Assembly: GCA_022771695.1 (NCBI GenBank)
Contig: JALEKJ010000046.1
Span: 1-64,000 of the forward strand
DNA: 64,000 nt
Origin: Roseburia sp.
GTDB taxonomy: Bacteria > Bacillota > Clostridia > Lachnospirales > Lachnospiraceae
Direction of reading: 5' to 3'
Below the pieces are notes generated by a model that was not told where the DNA came from, did no database searches, and was given only the letters and a program-made list of their open reading frames with translations. A program made the translations under genes and the position numbers. Shown here piece by piece: positions 1-9,306 of the stretch (the stretch's first letter is position 1; every line of letters begins with the position of its first letter).

Positions 1-81
1 AAAGATATGCCAAAATATGCCAGAATAAGTGAAAAATGAAGAAAGGTAAAAAGGCTTGAAAAGCCCGAAAATACTGGAAAT

Positions 82-561
82 ATGAGAAAAATCAAGATTT
101 TATTTGTTTGCCACGGCAACATCTGCCGCAGCACCATGGCCGAGAGCGTCATGACCCACCTAGTCAAACAACAACATATCGCCCACCTCTTTGAAATCAA
201 TTCCGCCGCCACCAGCCGCGAGGAAATCGGTAACCCGCCCCACTACGGAACGGTGAGAAAGTTAGAACAGGTCGGTATCCCGGTCATCCCTCACCGCGCC
301 GTGCAGATGACGAGAAACGATTATTTGGAATACGATTACCTGATTGGCATGGACTCTGCCAACATCCGCAACATAACAAGGATTGCAGGCGGCGATGCAC
401 AGGGGAAAATCTATAAGTTGTTATCTTTCGCGGGAGAGGAGAGAGACGTGGCAGACCCGTGGTATACCGGTGATTTTGATGCGACATACCGTGATGTGCT
501 TACAGGCTGTGAAGGCTTTCTCGAATATCTGCGGGAAAACGGTAATCTAAATGTAGAGTAG
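82..561 (+). CDS. low-molecular-weight protein-tyrosine phosphatase
   Basis: Translation has the LMW-PTP P-loop FVCHGNICRSTMAE and a C-terminal DPWYTGDF motif. Confidence 0.93.
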   Translation: MRKIKILFVCHGNICRSTMAESVMTHLVKQQHIAHLFEINSAATSREEIGNPPHYGTVRKLEQVGIPVIPHRAVQMTRNDYLEYDYLIGMDSANIRNITRIAGGDAQGKIYKLLSFAGEERDVADPWYTGDFDATYRDVLTGCEGFLEYLRENGNLNVE

Positions 562-570
562 AAAAGCAAA

Positions 571-616
571 AACCCCGGTCGCCTCGCAATACAAAAACGA
601 GGAAAACGGGGTAGTT
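571..616. terminator. likely bidirectional terminator between convergent genes
   Basis: Inverted repeat aaccccg...cggggt with inner cctcg/cgagg, between convergent CDSs. Confidence 0.55.
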
Positions 617-631
617 TCACGTCGGCAAAGA

Positions 632-1564
632 TTAGTCCTTAATCTTCACATCCAGTCCGAGTTCGCTTGGCAGGAAACGCGGACATACATTTTCAGAAGT
701 ACAGATAACGGATGCCGCCAGACGCGCGCCAATCTCACAGGATTCGCCGAGAGTTTTTCCGTAGGTCAGTCCCATGGCAACTCCGGCACAGAAAGAGTCG
801 CCGGCGCCGGTCGTGTCCTTGACATTGACCTTTTTCGCTGGGCAATATCCCTTGTCACCTTTCATATCTGCATAGACAGCGCCCTGGTCGCCCATGGTGA
901 CAATCATGCTCGGTATCTGTGCACGCTGCACTTTCTCAGAAATGATTTCTTCCATCTCATCCGGTGTCTTATCGGAATAATCCTCAGAGAACAGAATGCC
1001 GGATTCCTGCTGGTTACAGACGAAGCAGTCGATGGACTGCAAAAAGTCGCGGCGCTCTACGGCGATGCTCATATTGGCAACAACGGCAAAGACAGGCTTG
1101 TTGTATTTTTTGGCATATTTAAAAACGCGTTTTACGACTTCTTTATCCATATCGATTTCAAGAATGATGCTGTCTGCATTTTTAAAAATCTCGTCTCCAT
1201 GCTCGTCTAAAATCTCGGAAAGCGGACTTAAGTCCGGTCTTTTCGAGATAGAAGCGCATACGTCACCATTCTTGTCAAAGACAGCCAACCAGGTGCCCAT
1301 GCCATCCGGGGTTACGCGGATATAGTCGGTATTGACCTTGTGATTCTTTAACTTTTTGATAACGTCTGCACCAATACCGGAGTCATCCACTAAGCTGACA
1401 TAGGTAGGACGCAGCTCTACGTTGGCAATGTCCTCCACAACGTTTCTGCTGACACCGCCGTGTACCTGCTCCACGCGCCCTGCGTTCCTTCCGGTTGGAA
1501 TAAATGTGTCCAAAGGATACCCCTTAATATCTACAAAAACTGCACCGATTACTACAATGCCCAT
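632..1564 (-). CDS. PfkB-family carbohydrate/nucleoside kinase
   Basis: C-terminal PfkB signature VKDTTGAGDSFCAGVAMGL; N-terminal GGVSRNVVEDIA. Confidence 0.92.
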   Translation of the reverse strand: MGIVVIGAVFVDIKGYPLDTFIPTGRNAGRVEQVHGGVSRNVVEDIANVELRPTYVSLVDDSGIGADVIKKLKNHKVNTDYIRVTPDGMGTWLAVFDKNGDVCASISKRPDLSPLSEILDEHGDEIFKNADSIILEIDMDKEVVKRVFKYAKKYNKPVFAVVANMSIAVERRDFLQSIDCFVCNQQESGILFSEDYSDKTPDEMEEIISEKVQRAQIPSMIVTMGDQGAVYADMKGDKGYCPAKKVNVKDTTGAGDSFCAGVAMGLTYGKTLGESCEIGARLAASVICTSENVCPRFLPSELGLDVKIKD

Positions 1565-1631
1565 TTCTCTTCCTCCAAAACTATCATATTTGCGGTGCCG
1601 CTCAGAAAAAATTCATGTTCCTCGTTGTACG

Positions 1632-1718
1632 GGCATTCGCCCTATCAATCCGTCAAAGAACGAAGTTGTCTTTGCAAAGCCATTCTGTTTTTTGTCCGAC
1701 TTGGCACTGCTCATTGCT
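1632..1718 (-). promoter_or_regulatory. candidate structured leader RNA element, copy A (5'UTR of the pfkB-family gene)
   Basis: Reverse strand reads tataatg-N7-AGCAATGAGCAGTGCCAA...TTGATAGGGCGAATGCC; same ends, spacing and promoter context as the element at 53521-53606. Confidence 0.6.
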
Positions 1719-1725
1719 TGTGCTC

Positions 1726-1888
1726 ATTATACCATGTCCGCTTCGCGTCCATGGCATTCGCCGTGGGCGACCGATGCCATTCGGCAGTATAATGTCTGTC
1801 GACATTATACCATGTCCGCTTCGCGTCCATGGCATTCGCCGTGGCGACCGATGCCATTCGGCGGTATAATGTCTGTCGACATTATACC
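1726..1888. repeat. tandem repeat, 78 bp and 77 bp copies plus an 8-bp partial copy, each with a hairpin and a TATAAT palindrome
   Basis: attataccatgtccgcttcgcgtccatggcattcgccgtg(g)gcgaccgatgccattcggc[a/g]gtataatgtctgtcgac at 1726-1803 and 1804-1880, then attatacc at 1881-1888. Confidence 0.95.
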
Positions 1889-2034
1889 ACAAAATGTTAC
1901 ATAGAATGAAAAGATTAGAAAGGAATATTTGGCAATGTTTCTGAAAATTATAGGAGCAATATAAAAAAATCTAATTTTTTCAAAAAACATCTTGAAATGA
2001 TAAAAAGCATGTGATATAACTGTTTAAAACATTA

Positions 2035-2420
2035 ACTTGTAAAAGCGATGAAAGAGACTCTTATCTTCAGACGTCGACAGGAATATAGCGTCACCGACTG
2101 AGAGCGCTGTTTGAAAGAGGAGATAAAGGGAACACTCCGGAGCAGACTGGTTGAACCGAGGAGAGCAGGTAACATGAGACCGCTGGAATTGCAAGTAGGT
2201 CAGTACGTGGGTGCGCGTTAAGCACAGAAAGTGGGAAAATGTCGTTGCGTGACAATTAGCAGCTCGCAGAGAGGAAGTTTGTCCTTTGGACACTGCTCGC
2301 GCGCAAAGCATTTGCAAGCGAAAGCTTAATTGCATGTGAACATTTTTCAATGCGGGTGGTACCGCGGGATTTTAGTTGATATCTCGCCCCGGGAAAGTTT
2401 TACTTTCCCGGGGCTTTTTG
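2035..2420 (+). promoter_or_regulatory. T-box leader, probable Asn (AAC) specifier
   Basis: Antiterminator core tgcgggtggtaccgcg (2351-2366), Rho-independent terminator ccccgggaaagttttactttcccggggcttttt (2386-2419), stem I 3' side aaaggg-AAC-actccggagc with AAC at 2131-2133. Confidence 0.92.
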
Positions 2421-2556
2421 TATTTCAATATCAACACATAAAAAAGGTTGATTGCAAATGCAGAGACAATAAAGCAATAGCGTAGATGGCTTCAAAAGCG
2501 TCGCGTAGCGAACATTTCCCGTCCCGCACCTTATCAAAAAGAAGGAGCGTACAATT

Positions 2557-3891
2557 ATGACAGAGTTTATGACAGGAGTAGCAGGAAAAGACACCGTAGA
2601 AATCAGTGAGATTTTAGCCAAGGATTACGAGGGCAAGACGGTGCGGGTGAATGGAGCCGTCCATACAATCCGTGATATGGGAGATGTGGCGTTCGTAATC
2701 CTAAGAAAGCGCGAGGGACTTCTTCAATGTGTGTTTGAGGATGGCAAGACGAAGTTTGATTTAAAGGATTTAAAAGAGGCGGCAACCATCGAGGCAGAGG
2801 GCGTGGTACAGTCGGAGGAGCGTGCACCGAACGGATTTGAAGTTCGCTTGACGGAAATCAAAGTGTTATCTGAGCCGGCAGCACCGATGCCGTTTGCGAT
2901 TTCAAAATGGAAATTGCCGACTTCCTTGGAAACAAATCTGGATAACCGGGCGATTGCACTTCGCAATGTGAGAGAGCGTGCGAAGTTCCGCATTCAGGAA
3001 GGTGTGGTCAGAGGCTTCCGCGATTTCCTCTATGAGGAAGGTTTTACGGAAATCCACACACCGAAGATTGGAGCAAAAAGTGCGGAGGGCGGTGCGAACC
3101 TGTTTCGTCTGGAATATTTCCACAGACCGGCAGTGTTGCAGCAGAGCCCACAGTTTTATAAACAGATGATGGTTGGCGTGTTTGACCGTGTGTTTGAGAC
3201 GGCACCGGTATTCCGTGCGGAGAAGCACAACACGAAGCGGCATTTGAATGAATACACCAGTCTTGATTTTGAGATGGGTTACATTGACAGCTTCACCGAC
3301 ATCATGGCGATGGAGACCGGATTTTTACAGTACACGATGAAGCTTTTGGAAAAAGATTATGCCAAAGAGTTGAAAATCTTAGGAATTACACTTCCGAATG
3401 TGGATAAGATTCCGACGGTTCGTTTCGACGAAGCGAAACAGAAGGTGGCAGAAAAGTACAACCGCCAAATCCGCAACCCGTACGATTTGGAACCGGAGGA
3501 AGAAGCGCTGATTGGTCAGTACTTTAAGGAAGAATATGATGCGGACTTTGTGTTCGTTACACATTATCCGTCCAAAAAACGTCCGTTTTATGCGATGGAA
3601 GATCCGGCGGATACAACCTACACATTGAGCTTCGACCTTCTTTTTCATGGACTTGAGATAACAACCGGTGGTCAGCGTATTCACGATTATGATATGTTAT
3701 TAGAAAAAATAGAAAAACGAGGCATGACAACAGAGGGAATGGAACAGTACCTTGCCGTATTCAAATACGGTATGCCGCCACACGGCGGACTCGGCATCGG
3801 ACTTGAGCGCCTTACGATGAAAATCATCGGAGAGGACAACGTCAGAGAGACGACCCTGTTCCCGAGAGACTTAAGTAGGTTAGAGCCTTAG
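2557..3891 (+). CDS. aspS: aspartate--tRNA(Asp/Asn) ligase, archaeal-type (probably non-discriminating)
   Basis: Class II aaRS motifs (FRAEKHNTKRHLNEYTSLDFEMGYI; GGLGIGLERLTMKIIG) in a short AspRS lacking the bacterial GAD insertion; Asn T-box and gatCAB downstream. Confidence 0.88.
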   Translation: MTEFMTGVAGKDTVEISEILAKDYEGKTVRVNGAVHTIRDMGDVAFVILRKREGLLQCVFEDGKTKFDLKDLKEAATIEAEGVVQSEERAPNGFEVRLTEIKVLSEPAAPMPFAISKWKLPTSLETNLDNRAIALRNVRERAKFRIQEGVVRGFRDFLYEEGFTEIHTPKIGAKSAEGGANLFRLEYFHRPAVLQQSPQFYKQMMVGVFDRVFETAPVFRAEKHNTKRHLNEYTSLDFEMGYIDSFTDIMAMETGFLQYTMKLLEKDYAKELKILGITLPNVDKIPTVRFDEAKQKVAEKYNRQIRNPYDLEPEEEALIGQYFKEEYDADFVFVTHYPSKKRPFYAMEDPADTTYTLSFDLLFHGLEITTGGQRIHDYDMLLEKIEKRGMTTEGMEQYLAVFKYGMPPHGGLGIGLERLTMKIIGEDNVRETTLFPRDLSRLEP

Positions 3892-4023
3892 CGATAAGCG
3901 GATTGAGAAACGAGAGGATTGCGAGTATGCAGTTTGCTGCATAAATCGCAAGAAGCGAGTTTTGAGAGTGCAACGGAAAGCGAGAAAATCGTAGATTTTC
4001 GAGCGTTCAATCTGCTTATCGCT
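3890..4023. repeat. 134-bp multibranched inverted-repeat element
   Basis: Outer arms agcgataagcggattga / tcaatctgcttatcgct; inner hairpins ttgcga..atgcag-ttt-gctgcat..tcgcaa and gaaaatc-gta-gattttc. Confidence 0.75.
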
Positions 4024-4054
4024 GAAAACAGCAGATAAAGAATCGAGGAAAAAC

Positions 4055-4618
4055 ATGGATTTCAAACAACAGCTAACCCAATACCAACCATATAACGAGC
4101 AGGAGGAGTGCGACAAAGCGGTGATGTTGTCACTGCTGGATGCAAAGCCGGATATTTACACGAGAGAGAATCAGGTCGCACACATGACGGCATCCGCGTG
4201 GCTTTTGAATAAGACGCACGATAAAGTGCTGATGATTTATCACAACATCTACCACTCCTGGTCATGGACGGGCGGACACGCCGACGGAGATAGGGATTTA
4301 CTCGCTGTGGCAAAGCGCGAAGCGGAGGAAGAAACCGGGGTGACAGATATAAAAGCCGTGACCGAGGATATTTTCTCTATAGAAATCCTTACGGTAGACG
4401 GACATGAAAAAAGAGGTGCATATGTGCCGTCACATCTGCATTTGAACGTCACCTATCTGTTGGAGGCGGACGAGGAGGAAGTGCTTCGGGTAAAGCCGGA
4501 TGAGAACAGTGGTGTGAAATGGTTTTCTTTGGAAGGGGCGCTTAAAGCGTGCACGGAACCTTGGATGATTGAGCGAATCTATAAGAAATTGAATGAGAAG
4601 ATGCAAAAAGGAGAATGA
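4055..4618 (+). CDS. NUDIX hydrolase
   Basis: Nudix box [24 protein letters not shown]. Confidence 0.92.
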   Translation: MDFKQQLTQYQPYNEQEECDKAVMLSLLDAKPDIYTRENQVAHMTASAWLLNKTHDKVLMIYHNIYHSWSWTGGHADGDRDLLAVAKREAEEETGVTDIKAVTEDIFSIEILTVDGHEKRGAYVPSHLHLNVTYLLEADEEEVLRVKPDENSGVKWFSLEGALKACTEPWMIERIYKKLNEKMQKGE

Positions 4619-5604
4619 CAGTGAAGCATTTAGGAACAAAAAGAATTGAGACGGAGCGTTTGATTTTAAGACGCTTTACCGTAGAAGATGCTGAAAGCAT
4701 GTACCGGAACTGGGCGAGCGACCCGGAGGTAACGCGGTTTTTGATGTGGCCGACACACCAGAGCGTGGAAGACAGCAGGAAGGTTTTGGGTGAATGGGTT
4801 GCTTCCTATGAAAATGAGGACAAATACGAATGGTGTATTGCAAAAAAAGAGAATGATGAGCCAATCGGCAGTATAGGGGCATTCAATTATAATGAAAAAG
4901 TAAGTTCTCTTGAGATTGGATACTGCATCAGTAAAGCATACTGGCATCAGGGGATTACCTCCGAGGCAATGGCAGCAGTGATGGCGTATTTGTTAGAAGA
5001 AGTTGGCGTCAGCCGTATCGAATCCAGACATGATCCGAGAAATCCACATTCCGGCGACGTTATGAAAAAATGTGGCTTAAAATATGAAGGAACAAGAATT
5101 CATGCAGACTGGAACAATTCCGGTATCTGCGATTGCGCACTTTACGGATATGTCAAAGGTGTAACCGACGCATCTGCACAGCAGACCACAGAACAAGAAA
5201 CCACAGGTCAAATATCAAACACGGCAGGAGCAGCAGAACAGGAAGCCGCAGCACCTAAATCAACAGTAGGTGCACCGGCTACCGGCACACAGAAGACAGC
5301 AACGCATACGTCAAAGAACGTCATTTCCGATGAGACCATCGAATATGTGGGAATCCTTGCAAAGCTGGAGTTAAGCGACGAGGAAAAAGAACAGGCGAAA
5401 AAAGATATGGGTGAGATGCTCGATTACATTGACAAGCTAAATGAGCTCGATACCACCGGCGTGGAGCCGATGTCCCACGTATTCCCGGTTCAGAACGTAT
5501 TCCGCGAGGATGTTGTGACGAACGGAGACGGCAGCAAAGAGACGCTTTCCAATGCACCGGAGCAGAAGGATGGCGGCTTTAAAGTACCAAAAACGATCGG
5601 CTAA
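4615..5604 (+). CDS. gatC: fusion: N-terminal GNAT (RimJ/RimL-like) acetyltransferase + low-complexity linker + C-terminal GatC
   Basis: N-terminal [29 protein letters not shown]...[27 protein letters not shown] is GNAT; C-terminal [65 protein letters not shown] is GatC; one uninterrupted ORF. Confidence 0.9.
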   Translation: MTVKHLGTKRIETERLILRRFTVEDAESMYRNWASDPEVTRFLMWPTHQSVEDSRKVLGEWVASYENEDKYEWCIAKKENDEPIGSIGAFNYNEKVSSLEIGYCISKAYWHQGITSEAMAAVMAYLLEEVGVSRIESRHDPRNPHSGDVMKKCGLKYEGTRIHADWNNSGICDCALYGYVKGVTDASAQQTTEQETTGQISNTAGAAEQEAAAPKSTVGAPATGTQKTATHTSKNVISDETIEYVGILAKLELSDEEKEQAKKDMGEMLDYIDKLNELDTTGVEPMSHVFPVQNVFREDVVTNGDGSKETLSNAPEQKDGGFKVPKTIG

Positions 5605-5617
5605 GAAGGAGGACCAC

Positions 5618-7081
5618 ATGAGCATCATGAGTTTAACTGCCGTGGAACTCGGCAAGAAAATAAAAGCAGGAGAGGTGACGGTAACGGAGGCAGTGACCGC
5701 CGCTCTCGATGCGATAGAGAAAAAGGAAAAAGCAATCAACAGCTTTGTGACCGTTGATAGAGAGGGTGCCCTAGAGCGCGCAAAAGAAGTGCAGAAGCTG
5801 ATGGATGATGGAACCTTGACGGGACCGCTTGCGGGTGTACCGGTGGCAATCAAGGATAACATGTGTACGAAAGACTTGCTGACAACCTGTTCTTCTAAGA
5901 TTCTGGGTAACTTTATTCCGACCTATACCGCAGAGGCGGTTCTGAATCTGGAAAAAGCAGGCGCTGTCATCATCGGAAAGACTAACATGGATGAGTTTGC
6001 GATGGGAAGCACGACGGAGACTTCGGCGTACGGAGTGACGAAGAATCCGTGGAATACAAAGCATGTGCCGGGCGGTTCTTCCGGTGGCTCCTGTGCAGCA
6101 GTGGCAGCAGAAGAATGTACTTATGCACTGGGTTCCGATACCGGTGGTTCCATTCGTCAGCCGAGCTCTTTTTGCGGTGTGACAGGAATCAAGCCGACCT
6201 ACGGAACAGTGTCCCGCTACGGTCTGATTGCCTATGGCTCTTCGCTAGATCAGATTGGACCGATTGCGAAGGACGTGACGGATTGTGCGACAATTCTTGA
6301 AACAATCGCTTCCTATGATAAAAAGGATTCCACTTCGATTCAGAGAGAAGACTATAAATTTACAGAGGCGCTTGTCGATGATGTAAAAGGTATGCGCATC
6401 GGAATCCCACGCGATTATCTGGGCGAGGGACTTGACCCGGAGGTAAAGGCAGCGATTCTTGCAGCGGCAGCAGAGCTTGAGAAAAAGGGCGCCATTGTGG
6501 AAGAATTTGATTTGAGCCTTGTGGAGTATGCGATTCCGGCATATTATGTCATCGCCTGTGCGGAGGCAAGTTCGAACCTGGCACGTTTTGACGGTGTCAA
6601 ATACGGCTATCGTACGAAGGAATACGACGGACTTCACAATATGTACAAGAAATCCCGCTCCGAGGGCTTTGGACCGGAGGTAAAACGCCGCATTATGCTG
6701 GGCTCTTTCGTCTTAAGCAGCGGTTACTATGACGCTTACTACTTAAAAGCACTGCGCACGAAAGCTTTGATTAAGCAGGCATTTGACAAGGCATTTGAAA
6801 AATATGATGTCATTTTGGGACCGGCGGCACCGACGACGGCACCGCGCTTAGGCGAGTCGCTCTCCGACCCGATTAAGATGTACTTGGGTGACATCTACAC
6901 CATATCCGTAAACTTGGCTGGGCTTCCGGGTATCACGCTTCCTTGCGGAAAAGACAAGGCAGGCTTACCGATTGGCTTACAGCTCATCGGAGACTGTTTT
7001 GAAGAAAAGAAAATTATTTGCGCGGCATATGCGTTTGAGCAGACCAGAAGCTACGAACATTGCCCGCTTACAGTAGACTAA
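5618..7081 (+). CDS. gatA: Asp-tRNA(Asn)/Glu-tRNA(Gln) amidotransferase subunit A
   Basis: Amidase signature GGSSGGSCAAVAAEECTYALGSDTGGSIRQPSSFCGVTGIKPTYG; RBS aaggagg before ATG 5618. Confidence 0.97.
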   Translation: MSIMSLTAVELGKKIKAGEVTVTEAVTAALDAIEKKEKAINSFVTVDREGALERAKEVQKLMDDGTLTGPLAGVPVAIKDNMCTKDLLTTCSSKILGNFIPTYTAEAVLNLEKAGAVIIGKTNMDEFAMGSTTETSAYGVTKNPWNTKHVPGGSSGGSCAAVAAEECTYALGSDTGGSIRQPSSFCGVTGIKPTYGTVSRYGLIAYGSSLDQIGPIAKDVTDCATILETIASYDKKDSTSIQREDYKFTEALVDDVKGMRIGIPRDYLGEGLDPEVKAAILAAAAELEKKGAIVEEFDLSLVEYAIPAYYVIACAEASSNLARFDGVKYGYRTKEYDGLHNMYKKSRSEGFGPEVKRRIMLGSFVLSSGYYDAYYLKALRTKALIKQAFDKAFEKYDVILGPAAPTTAPRLGESLSDPIKMYLGDIYTISVNLAGLPGITLPCGKDKAGLPIGLQLIGDCFEEKKIICAAYAFEQTRSYEHCPLTVD

Positions 7082-7097
7082 GGAAAGGAGCAAAAAG

Positions 7098-8528
7098 ATG
7101 AGTAAGACATATGAGACTGTCATTGGACTGGAAATCCATGTAGAGTTAGCGACCAAAACAAAAATTTTCTGCTCCTGTTCCACGGAGTTCGGAGGGGTGC
7201 CGAACAGCCATACCTGTCCGGTGTGTACCGGAATGCCGGGCTCACTTCCGGTGCTGAATAAACAGGTAGTGGAATACGCGATGGCGGTAGGGCTTGCGAC
7301 AAACTGCAAGATTACCCAGTATTGCAAATTTGACAGAAAAAATTATTTTTATCCGGATAACCCACAGAACTATCAGATTTCACAGCTGTATCTGCCAATC
7401 TGCAGGGACGGAGGCATTGAGATAGAGACGACTGCCGGGAAAAAGACCATCGGGATTCACGAAATCCATATGGAGGAGGATGCCGGCAAGCTGGTTCATG
7501 ACGAGTGGGAGGACGTGTCCATCGTCGACTACAATCGTTCCGGTGTACCGCTGATTGAGATTGTATCCGAGCCGGATATGCGCTCCGCGGAGGAGGTTAT
7601 CGCCTATCTGGAAAAGTTGCGATTGATTATCCAGTATCTCGGCGCTTCGGATTGTAAATTAAATGAGGGCTCCATGCGTGCGGATGTCAACCTGTCTGTG
7701 CGTGAGGCGGGAGCGGAAGAATTCGGTACCCGTACCGAGATGAAGAACCTGAACTCATTTAAAGCGATTGCCCGGGCGATTGAGGGAGAGCGCGCCCGCC
7801 AGATTGAACTTTTGGAAGAGGGAAAGGCGGTCGTACAGGAGACCAGACGCTGGGATGACAACAAGGAATATTCCTATGCGATGCGTTCCAAGGAGGATGC
7901 GCAGGATTACCGTTATTTCCCGGAGCCGGACCTTGTACCGGTGGCTATCAGTGATGAGTGGATTGCCGAGGTGAAGGCTCGCCAGCCGGAGATGCGCGAA
8001 GAAAAAATGGCGCGCTATCAGAAAGAATTCGGGTTGCCTGCATATGACGCAGAGCTTATCACGGGTGACAAATCTTTTGCTGATTTGTTTGAGGCGACGA
8101 CAGCAATCTGCGGGAAGCCGAAAAAAGTTTCCAACTGGATTATGGTGGAGACCATCCGCCTGTTAAAGGAAAATGAGATGGCGCCGGATGAGATTCGGTT
8201 CTCGCCAATCAATCTAGCAAAGCTTATCAATCTTGCGGATTCCGGTGCGATTACGAACACGGTGGCAAAGGAAGTCTTTGAACTGGTGTTTAAAGAAGAC
8301 ATTGATCCGGACAAATATGTAGAAGAAAAAGGCTTAAAGACCATCAATGATGAGGGAGAACTCCGTGCAGTGGTAGAGCGGGTAATTGCGGAGAATCCGC
8401 AGTCCGTCGAAGACTATCACAACGGAAAGGAAAAGGCAATCGGATTCCTGGTAGGACAGACGATGAAGGCGATGAAGGGAAAAGCGAATCCGGGACTCGT
8501 AAATCAGATATTGAAAGAATTACTGTAG
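7098..8528 (+). CDS. gatB: Asp-tRNA(Asn)/Glu-tRNA(Gln) amidotransferase subunit B
   Basis: N-terminal YETVIGLEIHVELATKTKIFCSCSTEFG; FDRKNYFYPDNPQNYQISQ; C-terminal Yqey domain. Confidence 0.97.
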   Translation: MSKTYETVIGLEIHVELATKTKIFCSCSTEFGGVPNSHTCPVCTGMPGSLPVLNKQVVEYAMAVGLATNCKITQYCKFDRKNYFYPDNPQNYQISQLYLPICRDGGIEIETTAGKKTIGIHEIHMEEDAGKLVHDEWEDVSIVDYNRSGVPLIEIVSEPDMRSAEEVIAYLEKLRLIIQYLGASDCKLNEGSMRADVNLSVREAGAEEFGTRTEMKNLNSFKAIARAIEGERARQIELLEEGKAVVQETRRWDDNKEYSYAMRSKEDAQDYRYFPEPDLVPVAISDEWIAEVKARQPEMREEKMARYQKEFGLPAYDAELITGDKSFADLFEATTAICGKPKKVSNWIMVETIRLLKENEMAPDEIRFSPINLAKLINLADSGAITNTVAKEVFELVFKEDIDPDKYVEEKGLKTINDEGELRAVVERVIAENPQSVEDYHNGKEKAIGFLVGQTMKAMKGKANPGLVNQILKELL

Positions 8529-8561
8529 CTGTTATAATCAAAGAGAAAACAGCAAGGGAAA

Positions 8562-9065
8562 GTGAGTGCCGGGAAGATGGAAGTTAAGCTGAGCAAAGAA
8601 GACGAAAATGAATTCAGGCAGATTCTTACGGAAGTCTGCAGGAATTCCAGATTACTTCAATCGAGCCATCATATACAGCACGGTACGACCAGTGTATTTC
8701 GCCACAGCGTAGCGGTTGCTTACGTCAGCTTCTGGATTGCCCGCCGCATGCAGTTTCAGGTGGAAGGGCAGACATTAATCCGCGGTGCATTGATGCATGA
8801 CTATTTTCTCTATGACTGGCACAAGAAGGATGCTTCCCATAAATGGCATGGGATTTACCATGCAGAGAAAGCATTAAAAAATGCCATGGAAGATTTTGAG
8901 TTAAATAAGATAGAGAAGGATATGATACGGCGTCATATGTTTCCGCTAAACATCAGACCACCCAGATATCGTGAGTCGTGGATACTTTGTCTGGCAGATA
9001 AGATTTGCTCCGGCGGAGAGACTGTGGAGGGAATTTTGCAAAGACTTGGCGGGGAATCCGTTTAA
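8562..9065 (+). CDS. HD-domain phosphohydrolase
   Basis: VFRHSVAVAYVSFW...RGALMHDYFLYDWHKKD HD-type motif; GTG start. Confidence 0.8.
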   Translation: MSAGKMEVKLSKEDENEFRQILTEVCRNSRLLQSSHHIQHGTTSVFRHSVAVAYVSFWIARRMQFQVEGQTLIRGALMHDYFLYDWHKKDASHKWHGIYHAEKALKNAMEDFELNKIEKDMIRRHMFPLNIRPPRYRESWILCLADKICSGGETVEGILQRLGGESV

Positions 9066-9070
9066 ACAAA

Positions 9071-9238
9071 GGTACTGTCGCACTAAGTGATATTTCAGAT
9101 GGGCATAATTTATATTATCAAAACATGGATTGAACCACATTTTCGTGAAATTATGTTTTTATCGAAAATGTGATGTAGTATGTCTTCTTATAATATAAAT
9201 TATGCACATCTGGAATAATTCTTAGCGCGACAGTATCC
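9071..9238. mobile_element. MITE-like element, 168 bp with ~48-bp imperfect terminal inverted repeats
   Basis: Left ggtactgtcgcactaagtgatatttcagatgggcataatttatattat; right end reverse-complement ggatactgtcgcgctaagaattattccagatgtgcataatttatattat; internal hairpin cacattttcg...cgaaaatgtg; no ORF. Confidence 0.65.
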
Positions 9239-9275
9239 TCACTTTTACGGTAACTTAGCCTTCCGCCAGAGTTCC

Positions 9276-9306
9276 ACGGGAACTTAGCCTTCGGCTAAGT
9301 TCCCGG
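9276..9306 (-). terminator. hairpin overlapping the 3' end of the ABC transporter gene
   Basis: gggaacttagcc-ttc-ggctaagttccc. Confidence 0.5.

Noticed and set aside
1726-1888. CRISPR-like array
   Set aside because: Repeats are directly adjacent with no unique spacers, only two full units, and no cas genes nearby.
1422-1904. Plus-strand ORFs over the 78-bp tandem repeats (MSASRPWHSPW...)
   Set aside because: They exist only because the repeat unit length keeps frames open. No RBS, and they overlap the pfkB gene antisense and its leader.
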